The notes under the pieces: generated by a model | What the model was told of the DNA's origin: nothing | The model's input: the letters and a program-made list of their open reading frames with translations, nothing else | Databases searched by the model: none | Translations under genes and position numbers: made by a program | Assembly: GCF_020360975.1 (NCBI RefSeq) | Contig: NW_025408674.1 | Location: forward strand, 434,001-498,000 | Direction: 5' to 3' | DNA from: Hirsutella rhossiliensis | Lineage: Eukaryota > Ascomycota > Sordariomycetes > Hypocreales > Ophiocordycipitaceae | DNA: 64,000 bases | In this document: positions 52,440 through 62,879 of the stretch, in pieces | How positions within the stretch are numbered: position 1 is the first letter of the stretch | How the letters are laid out: every line of letters starts with the position of its first letter

Positions 52440-53372
52440 CACCAGCCCTTAGAATGGTAGTAACCTAGTCCTTAAATATCTCGTCTAAGAAATGCTGGTT
52501 CCACAAGCTGGCATTTGCATCCTCGCTAGCCTTCATGCGAGACTTGTCGGGGATCGATGATCCAAGACGGCGTCGGGTGTGAGTGCCCCTGCTGCCTTTC
52601 CAACACGAGTCCAAGTCTAAGTGAGTCGGTCAACTCGGTCATGAGCATACTGCGGCGAGTCGTTCGTGGCGATAGAACTGCCCGGTTTTCCTGGGTCGCA
52701 TGTGACTTGAGCATGCAGAAAATTGAATCGAGGCTCCTCGCTAAATCCCTTGTCTGAGGTTGACTGTTGCTTTCTTACTCTCCACCATAAGCGTGATGAG
52801 TGATTGCCGCTGCCTTTCCCTATGTTAAGGTGTCGTACGCCGGAACAGCCCCCCACTTCATGCTTGGCGAGCCGCTTTCACTGCCATCAGAACTGTAGTC
52901 GTTCACGGCGAGCTCGTCGCCCCCCCAGAACTTGGACTTCGATTGACACTTCATTTGCGGAGGTAAGTTAAGCATATTTGGACGTCTGGACACTGTCTAC
53001 AGCGTGAATATTAGGGCGAGACGAGCCGGTTGTCCTTAGCGAGCTCTTCTGCGAGTCCGATGAAGTCCTTTAGAATATGTCTTTCAGACGACTGGTGGAC
53101 ATTTGCGTGAACTAACGTGGGTATTTCCGTCGAGGAGAGTGTAACTGAACTAAAGAAAAGATCATGATTGACGTGGAAAGCAGGGCTTCCATATATGCTT
53201 CGGAAGGCACCTTTGCGTCGCGCATCCAACTTGGAAGGATTACTTGGAGCGTTTGCACGACCTGAATGCAGCATATTCCTGTGGCCCAAACTTGGGACGC
53301 TTAAATATAAGGAATTGGCCGTAGACGGAGGGCGTACAGTGATGGAATTACCGTCTGTCTGATTCAGTGCCC
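52440..53372. other. Intergenic, no gene recognised
   Basis: A 92-residue minus frame (53289-53011) ends HILKDFIGLAEELAKDNRLV and could be a gene fragment, but there is no domain or splice support. Confidence 0.35.
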
Positions 53373-54343
53373 TCAGGATAATACAAGGTGCTCCGTCGAC
53401 CGTTCAGTACCGGGGTCTGTCACCACAGACAGCTGCACCTCTCTGTCTACCCGTTTCCTCTGGTGTTCTCTCATCATACTGTCCAGAGGTACTGCTGGCA
53501 CAACTAAAATCGCCAGACAAAGTCCACACTGACCTCCAAACTGGTGTCTCACCCAACCAGTCACAGAACATATCAGGAGCACAGATGATGCTAGGAACAC
53601 CAATCCGCTCACTGCTCCAAGCCACGGCATCCCCTGGTTTGACGTCGGCTGCTCTGGCTGAGGCTGGTTAGAGTGCCGGTCAAAACGACGGAAAGACTGT
53701 GTCTTCCTCCATATCGCCATAACCATAATAACGGTAACCAAGTGAGACACCATTGGAGCAGCGCACCAGTATTCGACGCCGGATAGCGGGAATTGCCAGA
53801 CGGTCGCCCCAATAAAGGGAAGGTGAAAGACTAATGCTAGTCCAAAAATGATGATTCTCGCCTTGGAGGGGTCAGGCACAACAGCGCTACAAAAATAGGC
53901 GTAAATCAAGGGATCGACAATTTGAATAAGCTGTAAACCATGAGTATATCGGGGAGATAACCAGACGGGCCTGAGTGGAGAGTACCTCGATGATGTCGAC
54001 GCATAATATTGTGACTCCTTTCCAGGCCGTGAAAAGGGTAGGCAAGGACGCCTGGTAGGAGTGCATTTCTCGCACTGCCAAACAAAGCGGCGAATATTAG
54101 TCCGGAACCCAAGAGGAGACATGCTGTGGGAATCAACGCCCATGTTCGCCTACGCACAGCTTCTCCTGGCTTGACTCTGATCAAATTTTCTTGTGGCTTG
54201 ACTCTGATCGAAGCTTCTCGCGGCTTGGCTCTGATCATCCAGTACAGGTAAAGCGCCAGAAAGACCATGGTCACGGCAAACACGACACCGGCCTCGGTGA
54301 CCTCCCTGACGGTAATCTCGTCCCGCATGTCGAAATGTGGCAA
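53373..54343 (-). CDS. Multi-pass membrane protein, two exons, about 7 TM segments
   Basis: Start 54343 (MPHFDMRDEITVREVTEAGV). Exon 1 ends at 53986 (GVTILCVDIIE) and exon 2 starts at 53930 (LIQIVDPLIYAYFCS). The 55-nt intron is GTACTC..TTTACAG. One extra T in a T4 run near 54030 must be discounted to keep frame. Hydrophobic segments: residues 19-38 (VVFAVTMVFLALYLYW), 70-90 (LIPTACLLLGSGLIFAALFG), one across the splice, IIIFGLALVFHLPFIGATVW, PMVSHLVTVIMVMAIW, GAVSGLVFLASSVLLICSV and CGLCLAILVVPAV. Between TM1 and TM2 a 10-residue unit (xxxIRVKPxE) occurs about three times. The C-terminal tail is hydrophilic. No family recognised; transporter or receptor not distinguishable. Confidence 0.55.
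54170..54242 (-). repeat. 30-bp tandem repeat within membrane-protein gene
   Basis: GGCTTGACTCTGATC(A/G)AA is repeated three times at about 30-bp spacing (CTTGTGGCTTGACTCTGATC, CTCGCGGCTTGGCTCTGATC). It encodes the charged loop repeat KPxExxIRV. Confidence 0.7.
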
Positions 54344-54704
54344 CCTTGAACGGTGGAGAGAGCGTAATTTAGACTTAGAGTAATGAGAAAATGAGCACCG
54401 GGCTTGCCCGGAACAAGACGTGCTTTATATAATGTTAAGTCGTAACAGCGAATTTTGGTACTTGGAAAGTAGCGCTTGGATGAAGAGAGCCACAGGACGT
54501 TGTCTAGTCGTTTGGCGAATGGGCAGACATGCCTAGGGTGAGGTTGTAATGGGTGCTTCGTGCATAGTGAGGTTACACCGTCATTGCCCTGAGAAGAGGC
54601 TCTAGTTAATATGATGATTTACGTATATGAGGCGGGTGAGCTTCCCCCCCATTAAAACGGCCCTGGTCAGAGTAGAGTGGCTGGAATGGCACGTCTTCAA
54701 CTGG
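54344..54704. other. Intergenic, no gene seen
   Basis: Probably the promoter side of the membrane-protein gene; nothing recognisable. Confidence 0.3.
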
Positions 54705-55041
54705 TCAATGCGGTTGGCTCACAGTTACGAGGCCATCCAGTATCTCGGCATCACCAGCAGTGCATACAACCTGGTTCATGCACTCTAGCTTGCAAGTGTC
54801 TAAGCACTCCTTGACTAGGGTCGGAACGCCATGGACCGGCACAGAGGGCAACCAGCCCAGGGGCCGTGACGACACATGAGCTCTCTGGTGGAGATGGACC
54901 AAACAAGGATGGCCAAAGACACGGCAAAGGTGTCGTTGATATGTGACAATTCCGCAAGATGGGTTTCGTACTGGCGCGCAGAGCCAAGAACTTGGCTCTC
55001 TCCTGGTCGGCCTTACAGGGGCCATTGGTCGTGAGCGTCAA
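54705..55041 (-). CDS. Small Cys-containing ORF, doubtful
   Basis: Two overlapping minus frames. One starts MTLTTNGPCKADQERAKFLA at 55041. The other ends PTLVKECLDTCKLECMNQVV and CTAGDAEILDGL at 54705, with a C-x3-C-x3-C-x5-C pattern. They join only with a frameshift or an unrecognised intron. No signal peptide is evident. It could be a small decayed protein; function unknown. Confidence 0.25.
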
Positions 55042-55171
55042 GAAAAGGCAGGATTGTCAGGCGGCAAGGGAAGGAACAGAGAATAGATCTCTGAGATGGG
55101 AAAAGATAATTAGATACTGGGCAATTTCTTCGGCTTTTTCGTCTCTTCAAGAATCATCTCCATCGCCCTTT

Positions 55172-55741
55172 CTAAAAGTGCTCTACCCTTATCGCTGTCC
55201 AACTCATCAACAGAACACGGTTCTTGACCATCCATAAAACCGCGCTCGCACCGCAACTCGCCAATTTGACAAATCTTCTGGACTCTTCATGCCATGCTTC
55301 GCGCATACTTATTTCCATTTCGGCGCTGATGCTCTTGAAAACTGGAATGCCCACCTCACCCAGCCTGGACGGCCCCAAAAATATCTATCCTCACTGAACT
55401 TTCGACAATACCAGTAACGGAGAAGAGATGATTTATCTTTGAGGCCGTGGAAATTGTGGTGGAGTCTTTGTGAGGGTCCTGCATACACCTCTTGCAATTT
55501 TCGGTGATGATTTCAAAGGGTTGAACTCCAAGTCGGCACGGCTGGCCATGGCTGCACTTCTTTGATCAACATCATCGAGGTGACCGCACCTAATCGAGCC
55601 CGGAGTGATAATATGTGATGCCATTATTTTATTGAAGGTAGCTTGACAGCGCTTGTTCGAGTAGCAGAAGTTACCGGTTTGTCTATGCATGCGCCATTCG
55701 ATGCCTTTTATGTCAGAATTCAGCTCCGCAGCTGCCAACAC
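55172..55741 (-). CDS. Unrecognised ORF cluster, doubtful
   Basis: The frame 55741-55433 (MLAAAELNSDIKGIEWRMHR) and the frame 55378-55172 (ISAEMEISMREAWHEESRRF, then VKLASCGASAVLWMVKNRVL) lie in line on the minus strand with a GT-rich gap between. They could be exons of one small gene, but no convincing splice sites were fixed. No domain. Confidence 0.25.
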
Positions 55742-57336
55742 TCCGCTGTGCCTTGAAAGTGAGGAATAGCTGAAACTTCACCCAGATGCTGTCGTATGAT
55801 TTGATGTCTCTATGGTCATGTCCTTGGTCGTATCATCTGCGGCGTGCATGCAGGGTGCAAGCTCAATACAAGATCAATCAGGTAAGACGTACGGCTCCCG
55901 CAGAGAACTACTGCATCCACACCGAATGGCTTTAATAACTCGAACCCAGCCTTCTTTTCAACCAGACGAGGCCGCTAGGCGCGTAGGCGGAACACAGCAT
56001 GCTAAACAGACATTTATCACAGCGGTTTTGCTCGACGTGGGGGTGGTGCACTTGCTGTCGGCTCTTACCATCAGCCACATCTAAACAAGGCATCTTGGGC
56101 CAGCTCAGTGCACTCACTCACTCTCATCAAAGTCCCAATCTCCAGAAGCTAGTACTCCTATTCTAGTATCACCAAAATAATTCGAACTTTGTCCCTGAGT
56201 TAGGCCGATCTAGCAGGATGTGTCCAAAACGTCTAATGTCATTAATCACCTCGCTACAAGAAATGTACTATTTTCTCAGCGCGTCCGGCAAAATCACGTT
56301 TATTATTACTGGACTGAGGTTTATGAGTACGATGGAAGGAAGATGAAGGGCAGGCACACATAAAGCAGTGGGGTAACGGTACTGGCGACAGGAGTTCCTT
56401 GGGGGCTATGCATATGGCCATTTGCCAAACCCTCCTGTCATGCCGTTGGCCGGGCCAACTGCGGCGTACAGGCAGGATGAAAGGCTGGTTGTGGGATTAA
56501 TCGGACAAGAGGTACCCTGGGGTTGCCGCCGAACCTCTTCGGTCATAAAACGACCCGTGGTGAGGCAGCTCAGGCTCGTCGCATCAGCTGTACGTGCCCC
56601 AGCTTAGTAACAATTAAGTATACGAGGCCGGAGCCGCCCTGGCTTCGTTTTGTCCATGCAGCCTGCAGGCCCCGGCCTTGCATGGGACTGGGCTGGGCCA
56701 TGCCATGGCCATCCTTGCCATCCTTGCCATCCTTATCGTACGATCGTCTCGCAATTACACAATTCAACAATCCAACAATCACAATGTCATTGGATCGTAC
56801 AATTCCACAACCCGACGATTAGGCGACGTGCCGTTAGTCCCAAGTGAGTCCCCGCAGAAGAAAATGCGCTGATTGGTCTTCTACGTCATATTCCACACCG
56901 CGTCGTAACATGTGACATTGCGTTCCACTAAATCACGAGCCGGCCACCTGGCATCTTCCAACGCACAAGGCATTCATGCCCAACAGGTAGTGCGCCATTC
57001 CCAAGTCCGACTTCGTCCTTGACTAACCTCCGGTTGAACACGCGAGTGAAGTGTCAGGTCGCTTACTGGGATTCAAGGTGCACGACAAACTCATCGATCG
57101 GCGAGGCTGAATCTTCCATTGTATGTCCAAACACAAAACTCGGCAGGTGACACCAAGCCAGCCAGCCATATAGGACCACGGTCAAGCTCAGACTGCCTCT
57201 CCTTCTGCTATCGCTCTCGGCCCAACACTACTGAAGAACGGAAGGTGTTTCTCTGATGGTTCGAAAGCCCTACCAGATGCTTGCCTTGTGTATCCCGTCT
57301 TGGCTTACAAATTAACAGTCGTTCCAAATCGAACCG
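55742..57336. other. Long non-coding stretch
   Basis: No gene recognised in about 1.6 kb. A short direct repeat (three GCCATCCTT units at about 56704-56732) and CAACAATC repeats at about 56762-56780 are the only structures seen. Confidence 0.4.
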
Positions 57337-57558
57337 TTGTCCGACACGCCGATAGACTTCTCAACCGGCACGACAAGTCCTACACTCGTTGAAGGCAAAG
57401 GTCAGAAAGTATACTGGCGCAATTGCTGGGTGAAAGTGTATCGGAAGGGCCAGTCCGAGCCCTACGAACAACATGAAAAGTGTACTGGCCAGGCGATGGT
57501 TCCAGGTGATGTCGAGGTTGCATTTGGTGGATATGGCGGTAGCATAAAAGAGATGTAG
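57337..57558 (+). CDS. Small unrecognised protein, 73 aa
   Basis: Open frame MSDTPIDFSTGTTSPTLVEG, KGQKVYWRNCWVKVYRKGQS, EPYEQHEKCTGQAMVPGDVE, ending FGGYGGSIKEM. Composition (Trp, Tyr, Lys, two Cys) is protein-like. It lies tail-to-tail with the 57.6-58.7-kb gene, 22 bp apart. No signal peptide and no known motif. Confidence 0.4.
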   Translation: MSDTPIDFSTGTTSPTLVEGKGQKVYWRNCWVKVYRKGQSEPYEQHEKCTGQAMVPGDVEVAFGGYGGSIKEM

Positions 57559-57580
57559 TCGATCGAGGAGGGACGAGCAT

Positions 57581-58703
57581 TCATCCGAAGAGTTTATGCT
57601 TGATTCGCAATGCCTCCCTCTCATCAAGTGAGAGGTTGATTATAGCCCCATCGTCGGCTCGGTGCGATATCGTCATTGTCACACATTCTGTAAGAGGGTT
57701 GCCTTGCTCTGCCTCTTCTTTATAGGCCCGGCTTGCGTTGACTGCGTTGTATATGTCGTGGCCGAACACATCCAGGATGACATGCCTCTTGCAACCACGG
57801 AGAATGAGGTCCGCGCCGGGGATGATCCTCAGCCCTGTAGGGAGTACGAGATATCGGTTCTTATCCATTGACTCCACAGGAGCATCGAACAAGTTATTGG
57901 CCAGACGCTCGACTTTGTTGCTCGTTACTTCCAAGCTCATCATTGATCCTAGCTTGTCCCCAAAGGAGGAACCGTCGAAGAACGACATTGTGATGGCTGC
58001 CGCCCAAGAATTTCCGCTGCTTGGCATGCGGTATCTTCTAATTGCACCAGCAGTGAAAGTTGGGAAAACGGTCGCGACCCTCAAAATAGTGGGGTTTCCG
58101 AGGTCGAAACGACAGCCGTTTGTGCAAAGCTCGGATGTGAAGTTAGTCCCGCTTGTCGATGGCGTTGGGCTCGGCATCTCAAGTCGAGGATCATTATCGT
58201 CACCTATCGCGCCTAGGGTATTCGTTAAAGGGATATCTTAATCTCGTGGACTTATACTCACGACGTCGTTTCGATGATGGCGCCACAACACCAATCTGAT
58301 TTGGTTTAATCGCCTTGTTGAAGACTTCTTGGATTCGCTTCTCGACATCCGACGGAATCGAATCACGTACTTCCCCCGCCAACTTCCTTTGGTCATCGAT
58401 TGCGATGTTGGGGAGGCTGTCGAGCATCTGGCTGACTGCAGCTTGACCATCAAAGTGAGAACCACTTTTCGCGGCTTCGCTTCGCGAGGAAGTAAGTAAA
58501 CCAGGCTGAAAACCCGCCGCCGTCCAGAAAGATACGTTCACATGAAGTCTCCTCTGTTCTGTCGCCGATTGGTACGCGTTGGCGAGTCCCTTCGGCGTGT
58601 ACGTGAATTTTAGATGTTGTGTTAGTATGTGGGCGCAATTTCGGGGCAAGATGTCTGCCGCACGAATGCTCGTTCGGTGGGCTACCTTCCATGGCGTTGG
58701 CAA
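57581..58703 (-). CDS. Unrecognised protein, spliced, 357 aa
   Basis: Start ATG at 58703 (MPTPWKVAHRTSIRAADILP). Exon 1 ends at 58262 after VVAPSSKRRR. A 49-nt intron (58261-58213: GTGAGT..TACCCTAG) and exon 2 (58212-57581) continue in phase as ARAIGDDNDPRLEMPSPTPS. There are no frame faults over 358 codons, which strongly supports a real gene. It has a basic stretch at the splice junction (KRRR), a Ser/Thr/Pro linker, then a compact-looking C-terminal half (SWAAAITMSFFDGSSFGDKL, YLVLPTGLRIIPGADLILRG). No domain recognised. The 5' part looks like an orphan; localisation unknown. Confidence 0.65.
58213..58261 (-). other. Intron of 357-aa gene
   Basis: 5' site CGTC|GTGAGT and 3' site ATACCCTAG|GCGCG. 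It splits an Arg codon after its first base. Confidence 0.7.
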
Positions 58704-60629
58704 TGGGTTACGATCTAACAGTCAGAAGGGTGGGTACGGACACCGGGATTGTGGGATTGTAAGTTTGTGAGTTTTTGAGCTCCCGAAACGGCGGGGTTAT
58801 ATACGTCAAGGCAGGGGGAAGAGCCTACGTGTTGCAACCAGTGAGATTCGACGGCGTATTGGTCTCCGCAACAATGCGCGCTAGAGTTCAGCGCTAATGC
58901 ATGGGCGGATCTGATGACTGGGTCACCGGTTGCAGGTGACATCGACGAAGTACCCTGGGCAGGAATTTTCACCGCTCACTGTTAGATCCGGTAGAATCCG
59001 GGTAGATGCAGCTACGATAGCGTCAGGCTACTAGTGGCAGCGCCAACGGTAGCGCAGACGATAGCGCACCAGGTAGCGCAGCCGATGAGGCCACGAGGAC
59101 ATATATGAGACAGTTACAGAGATATGACGTGATGGCATGTCATAGGGATTGAGGCCATCGCCCTTGATATAGGGCTTGGGCAGAGCACCCCAAATGGGGA
59201 CACAGACAGACACACATCATACCTCACTTCATCCGATCGTACCATTCTTGCTGTGTCCGTGACCTATCCGACGAGAACCTCATCAAGGTTCTGACACTCA
59301 CCAGCATACTGGGAAAACACCAGTTCGCTGCCCGCGCTGCGCAACTCCTTAATTATTTGAGGTTTCATAGAGTCTGTATCGGGCTTAAGACCCATGCGCT
59401 TTGCTATCTGTATGCTTCGCTTGTTAGATGCCAGCATAGACTCCTAGGTCCTATCTCCAAGCTCTGCTACCAAGTCTGTGTCTCATCCAAATCTTCACTC
59501 AGTCCTTAACTTCTGAATGAAGCCTTTGGTGTCTCAATATAGGTAAGCTTAAATCTCCCTGAAACGTCGTGATCGCGATGAACGTTGGCTTCGAATGCTA
59601 CAAAATAACGGCTGCTAAGCTCAACAATCGAAGCAATGCACAGTAGACGTGCGTGTTGGCTCTTTGCTATGTCGCGTAAGCTTTCCTGCCGCCTCTGGTT
59701 GACCGTATGCAAATTTGATCGTTATATTGCCCAAAAGAGCGGCCAAGAAAACGCTAGCTGACAGCTGACGTGAACTAAAGCCAATGAGCTTCGACTTCAC
59801 CACATCTTGCCTGCTGTTGCCTAATGGGCCGCATCTGAACGCACCAGGTTCCCGAACAACGTACCAACGGCCAGCAGACTTAGGTGACCGCGTGCTGTAT
59901 GTAGTACGGGCGACTGTAGGCCAGACTGTCTCAAAACGCATTTGGGAAGAAAATTTGTCATTACGTATACCCTACTGTGACCATAGAGGGTTATGGCCCA
60001 TTTTTAAATATTCGGCTTAGCAGAAGCAGGGTTAATTGCATATATGACGAAGTTATAGCAGATCTTTACAGTCACGTTTCTTTCTTCCCCCTACTTTATT
60101 TTGCGTGGACGAATATTAAAAATGCAAGCTATCACGATTGACAGTATTCTCCTCCCATCAATTCCCTACTGCACAACAACCAATAACTAGCATTGAACTT
60201 ACATCATGGGCGTTGTCTAAGGTGTATCAAGTCCGTTCGTCCAAGGTCGAGAGATTGCTAGCATCTACAGCCCCTAAACGCTTTATATGTCTCAATACGA
60301 AGGCGAGGCAAGGTATATCACATTCGCATCGACTTGCTACACGAAGCCAACATCTCGATGCCGCCTTGATATTTATATTCGGTGATCAGCCGAAAGCTCC
60401 TGTGTCCAGTGTATAAAAGGGAATGGGGTGTTTCAAGGCTGTTACACTCTGGAAATGCTAGGGTCAGGTGCATGCGCGAATTGCACGTACTCATCTCGTG
60501 GGTCGCTATGCAAACTACACTGTAACACTCTAGTTCTACCTATAAAAAGAAAAGGGAAAAGATTCAACTAATAATCGTCTTAGGTCATCATCAAACAGAG
60601 GAGAACTATAGCTATTCCCAAGAAAGCGA
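58704..60629. other. Long non-coding stretch with small minisatellite
   Basis: No gene recognised. At 59036-59086 a GGTAGCGCAGxC / GATAGCGCACC unit is repeated four times. The remaining open frames are short and unsupported. Confidence 0.4.
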
Positions 60630-60823
60630 TGTGGGAATTGTAGTAATCCATTGTACCCATCTAGATAGGTCACGTGCGCTCTCACGTGTGCAGTTGAGGA
60701 TAGCGGAGGACACATAGCTAGCTCCGTGCCCTTTGCCCCCTCTTCCCCCTTTCTAGAACAGACATCAACGATTACACATACCATTGCGATTTGCACGCAG
60801 GCCTGTGTAGAGACCTACCGACA
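60630..60823 (+). repeat. Solo LTR, diverged
   Basis: TGTGGGAATTGTAG..AGACCTACCGACA, 194 bp. It resembles the LTRs at 60926 and 62588 (shared TGTGGGAAT, GTGCCCTTT/GTGTGCCCC, CCATTGCG, CCGACA). TSD AGCGA lies at 60625-60629 and 60824-60828. Confidence 0.85.
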
Positions 60824-60944
60824 AGCGAGGACCTACAGTCAATTACTCCTCGGCAGTGGCAGATAATTGGGAGAAAATTCCAGGAATGGGTTGAGATAAT
60901 GGTACACAACTCATATAATGATGACTGTGGGAATGTAGCATATA

Positions 60945-62315
60945 CAGTCGGGTGACAAAAGTTCCGGTCAATCCGGCCCACCCACCACAACGCCGCATCA
61001 GAGCCCTCTTTTCAACAGCACATTACTTTGCCAAATGAAGGTCAATTATGAAGCCGAAGATATAAATATATAGAGAATTGAGTGGAGATTATTGTTGTTT
61101 CGGCTAGTATTTGGTATACCAGCCACGTGCAGCCACAACAGCTTGAAGGCGCCGAGGCATTGATTCTATTAGGTGATTGAGGGTATCCTCTTCAAGGTCT
61201 TCCCACGCCCAACCGCTGCAAAACAGAGCTTCTGCTTGGAGCTATAGTTCTTTGGAAGGTCTGAGAGCTCAGGGTGAGTCTCCATAATGCTCTCTTTAAG
61301 CAGCTTCCATACGTTTTCTATGGGGTTTAGGTCAGGTGAATATGGCGGCCAGTCGACCAAATCTACCCTGTTTTCTTCGACCCAGCAGCCAAGCCACGCC
61401 TGCACAATGGCCGCCGTATGTGTTGAGGCGTTATCTTGGGCGAATGTATAGCCTGGCTCTGCAATTGTAGGTAGGCTTTCTTGTAAGGTCTCGAGCACAC
61501 GGCGTGCAGTAACGCCACCACGGGCTGAGTCGGGGTCTCCTAGCATTGGTGTAAGAGAAGTCCGCCGATTAAAGGAGAAGCCGCCCCAAAACATCTGGGA
61601 ATGTCGAGTAGGTTTTCCTCTTGCTTGTACGTTTTTCGGATTTAATCTATCCCCCTTTTTGCAATTAGGAGGGATTTTTGAAGTAAGGGTATTAAGACGT
61701 ACTGAATTGCAAAAAACCCACTTCTGTCTCTCGCCGTCCCCACGAGCGATTGACGTCTCATCAGAGAAAATCCATGTATGCCAAAAGGAAGCTGGCTTTT
61801 GATGGTATTGTAGTGCAAATTGTAGCCTCTTTGCAGCATGTTCTTCTGTTAATTTTGGACGTCGAAGAGCGCGTACATGTTGTATGCCATGGTGTCGAAG
61901 GTACCGTGTTAAAGTACGTGTAGAACACTCTAGAGAAGCCTCACGAAGAAGCTGAGCATTCGAGATGAAAGGGTCTTTCGCGATGCATCGAAAGATATAT
62001 CTTTATGGGTGTCATTGAGCTTTGAGGGTCTCCCAGAGCGCGGCAAAGATTTCGCACTCGACTGTGTCCTGTAACGCCTGACGATTCCGTAGACAGCTCT
62101 AGGAGAAACGTCCTCTTTGACGCCGACGAGGGCAGCTGAGAAGCCGCAATCAAAGAGGGTCACAATCTTCGTCCTCTTATGAGGGCTCCAGTGTTTTTTG
62201 GGCGTAATTGGGCTCATTTTGAAGGCATGATGGTGATTTGAAGAGGAAGGGTTGGAATGTGGAGACGCGCGTACGCGACGCGCTAGCGTCATTGACCGGA
62301 ACTTTGTCCCCACTG
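60945..62315 (-). mobile_element. Tc1-like DNA transposon, TA-flanked
   Basis: Ends CAGTCGGGTGACAAAAGTTC and, inverted at 62315, CAGTGGGGACAAAGTTC, both followed by CGGTCAAT. TA lies on both sides (60943-60944, 62316-62317). 1,371 bp with one transposase gene. Confidence 0.9.
61140..62217 (-). pseudogene. Tc1-like transposase, DD38E spacing, a few frame breaks
   Basis: Start at 62217 (MSPITPKKHWSPHKRTKIVT). The N-terminal HTH region is SAALVGVKEDVSPRAVYGIV with RSGRPSKLND (GRPR-like motif). The first catalytic Asp is in WIFSDETSIARG at about 61760. The second is in GYTFAQDNASTHTAA and the Glu in YSPDLNPIENVWKLLKE. The 38 residues between the second Asp and the Glu make DD38E rather than the DD34E of classical Tc1. 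Breaks near 61940 and 61640 disrupt the frame. Confidence 0.8.
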
Positions 62316-62491
62316 TAGCTATAGATTGTAGGAGGTGCACACACACACACGACCCTTAGCGTCACGTGTATGGACCTCGGGGATCCGTGTATAAAGGGCA
62401 CGTAGTGTGCCCCCTCATTCCCTTTCCTCCCTTCCTAGCTAGACATCTTGAATACAACCCATTGCGTTACTGCAGTACAGACCTCCCGACA

Positions 62492-62587
62492 GTAAACGAA
62501 TTTTTCTTCGTAATCTGAATGGAATACTTTTAGTTTCAAAGTGTGTAGAGCATAAATGCAGATAAGGAGTGGAGTTTATTTAGTCAT
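62492..62587. other. 96-bp spacer between inverted LTRs
   Basis: Unique sequence GTAAACGAATTTTTC..TTTAGTCAT. Its last five bases GTCAT are the reverse complement of ATGAC, the flank of the LTR at 60926. Confidence 0.5.
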
Positions 62588-62784
62588 TGTCGGGAGGTCT
62601 GTACTGCAGTAACGCAATGGGTTGTATTCAAGATGTCTAGCTAGGAAGGGAGGAAAGGGAATGAGGGGGCACACTACGTGCCCTTTATACACGGATCCCC
62701 GAGGTCCATACACGTGACGCTAAGGGTCACGTGTGTGTGCGCACCTCCTTACAATCCTACTATAGCTATATGCTACATTCCCAC
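62588..62784 (-). repeat. Copia-4 3' LTR
   Basis: TGTCGGGAGGTC..GCTACATTCCCACA on the plus strand, 197 bp. It is about 93-95 % identical, inverted, to the split LTR at 60926-62491, with indels in U3. Confidence 0.85.
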
Positions 62785-62879
62785 ACTGGCAAATCTTCTT
62801 TTATCGCTGCAATCGCAGCAGCAGCAGGTGCGGGAGCGTAGCAGCAACCGCAAGGGTGCGACCGCAAGGGTGCGAAAAG

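Larger units (their letters stand above)
60926..62491 (+). repeat. Copia-4-type LTR interrupted by Tc1-like element
   Basis: LTR parts 60926-60944 (TGTGGGAATGTAGCA + TA) and 62316-62491 (TAGCTATAG..ACCTCCCGACA) are separated by the Tc1 insertion. This is the inverted counterpart of 62588-62784. A TATAAAGG box on the plus strand is at about 62390. The 5' flank is ATGAC. Confidence 0.8.

Noticed and set aside
53011..53289. 92-codon minus open frame
   Set aside because: Some protein-like composition at its end, but no start context, splice sites or homologue recognised.
62333..62770. Large palindrome as a possible replication or centromere structure
   Set aside because: Explained by two LTRs of one family in opposite orientation around a 96-bp spacer.
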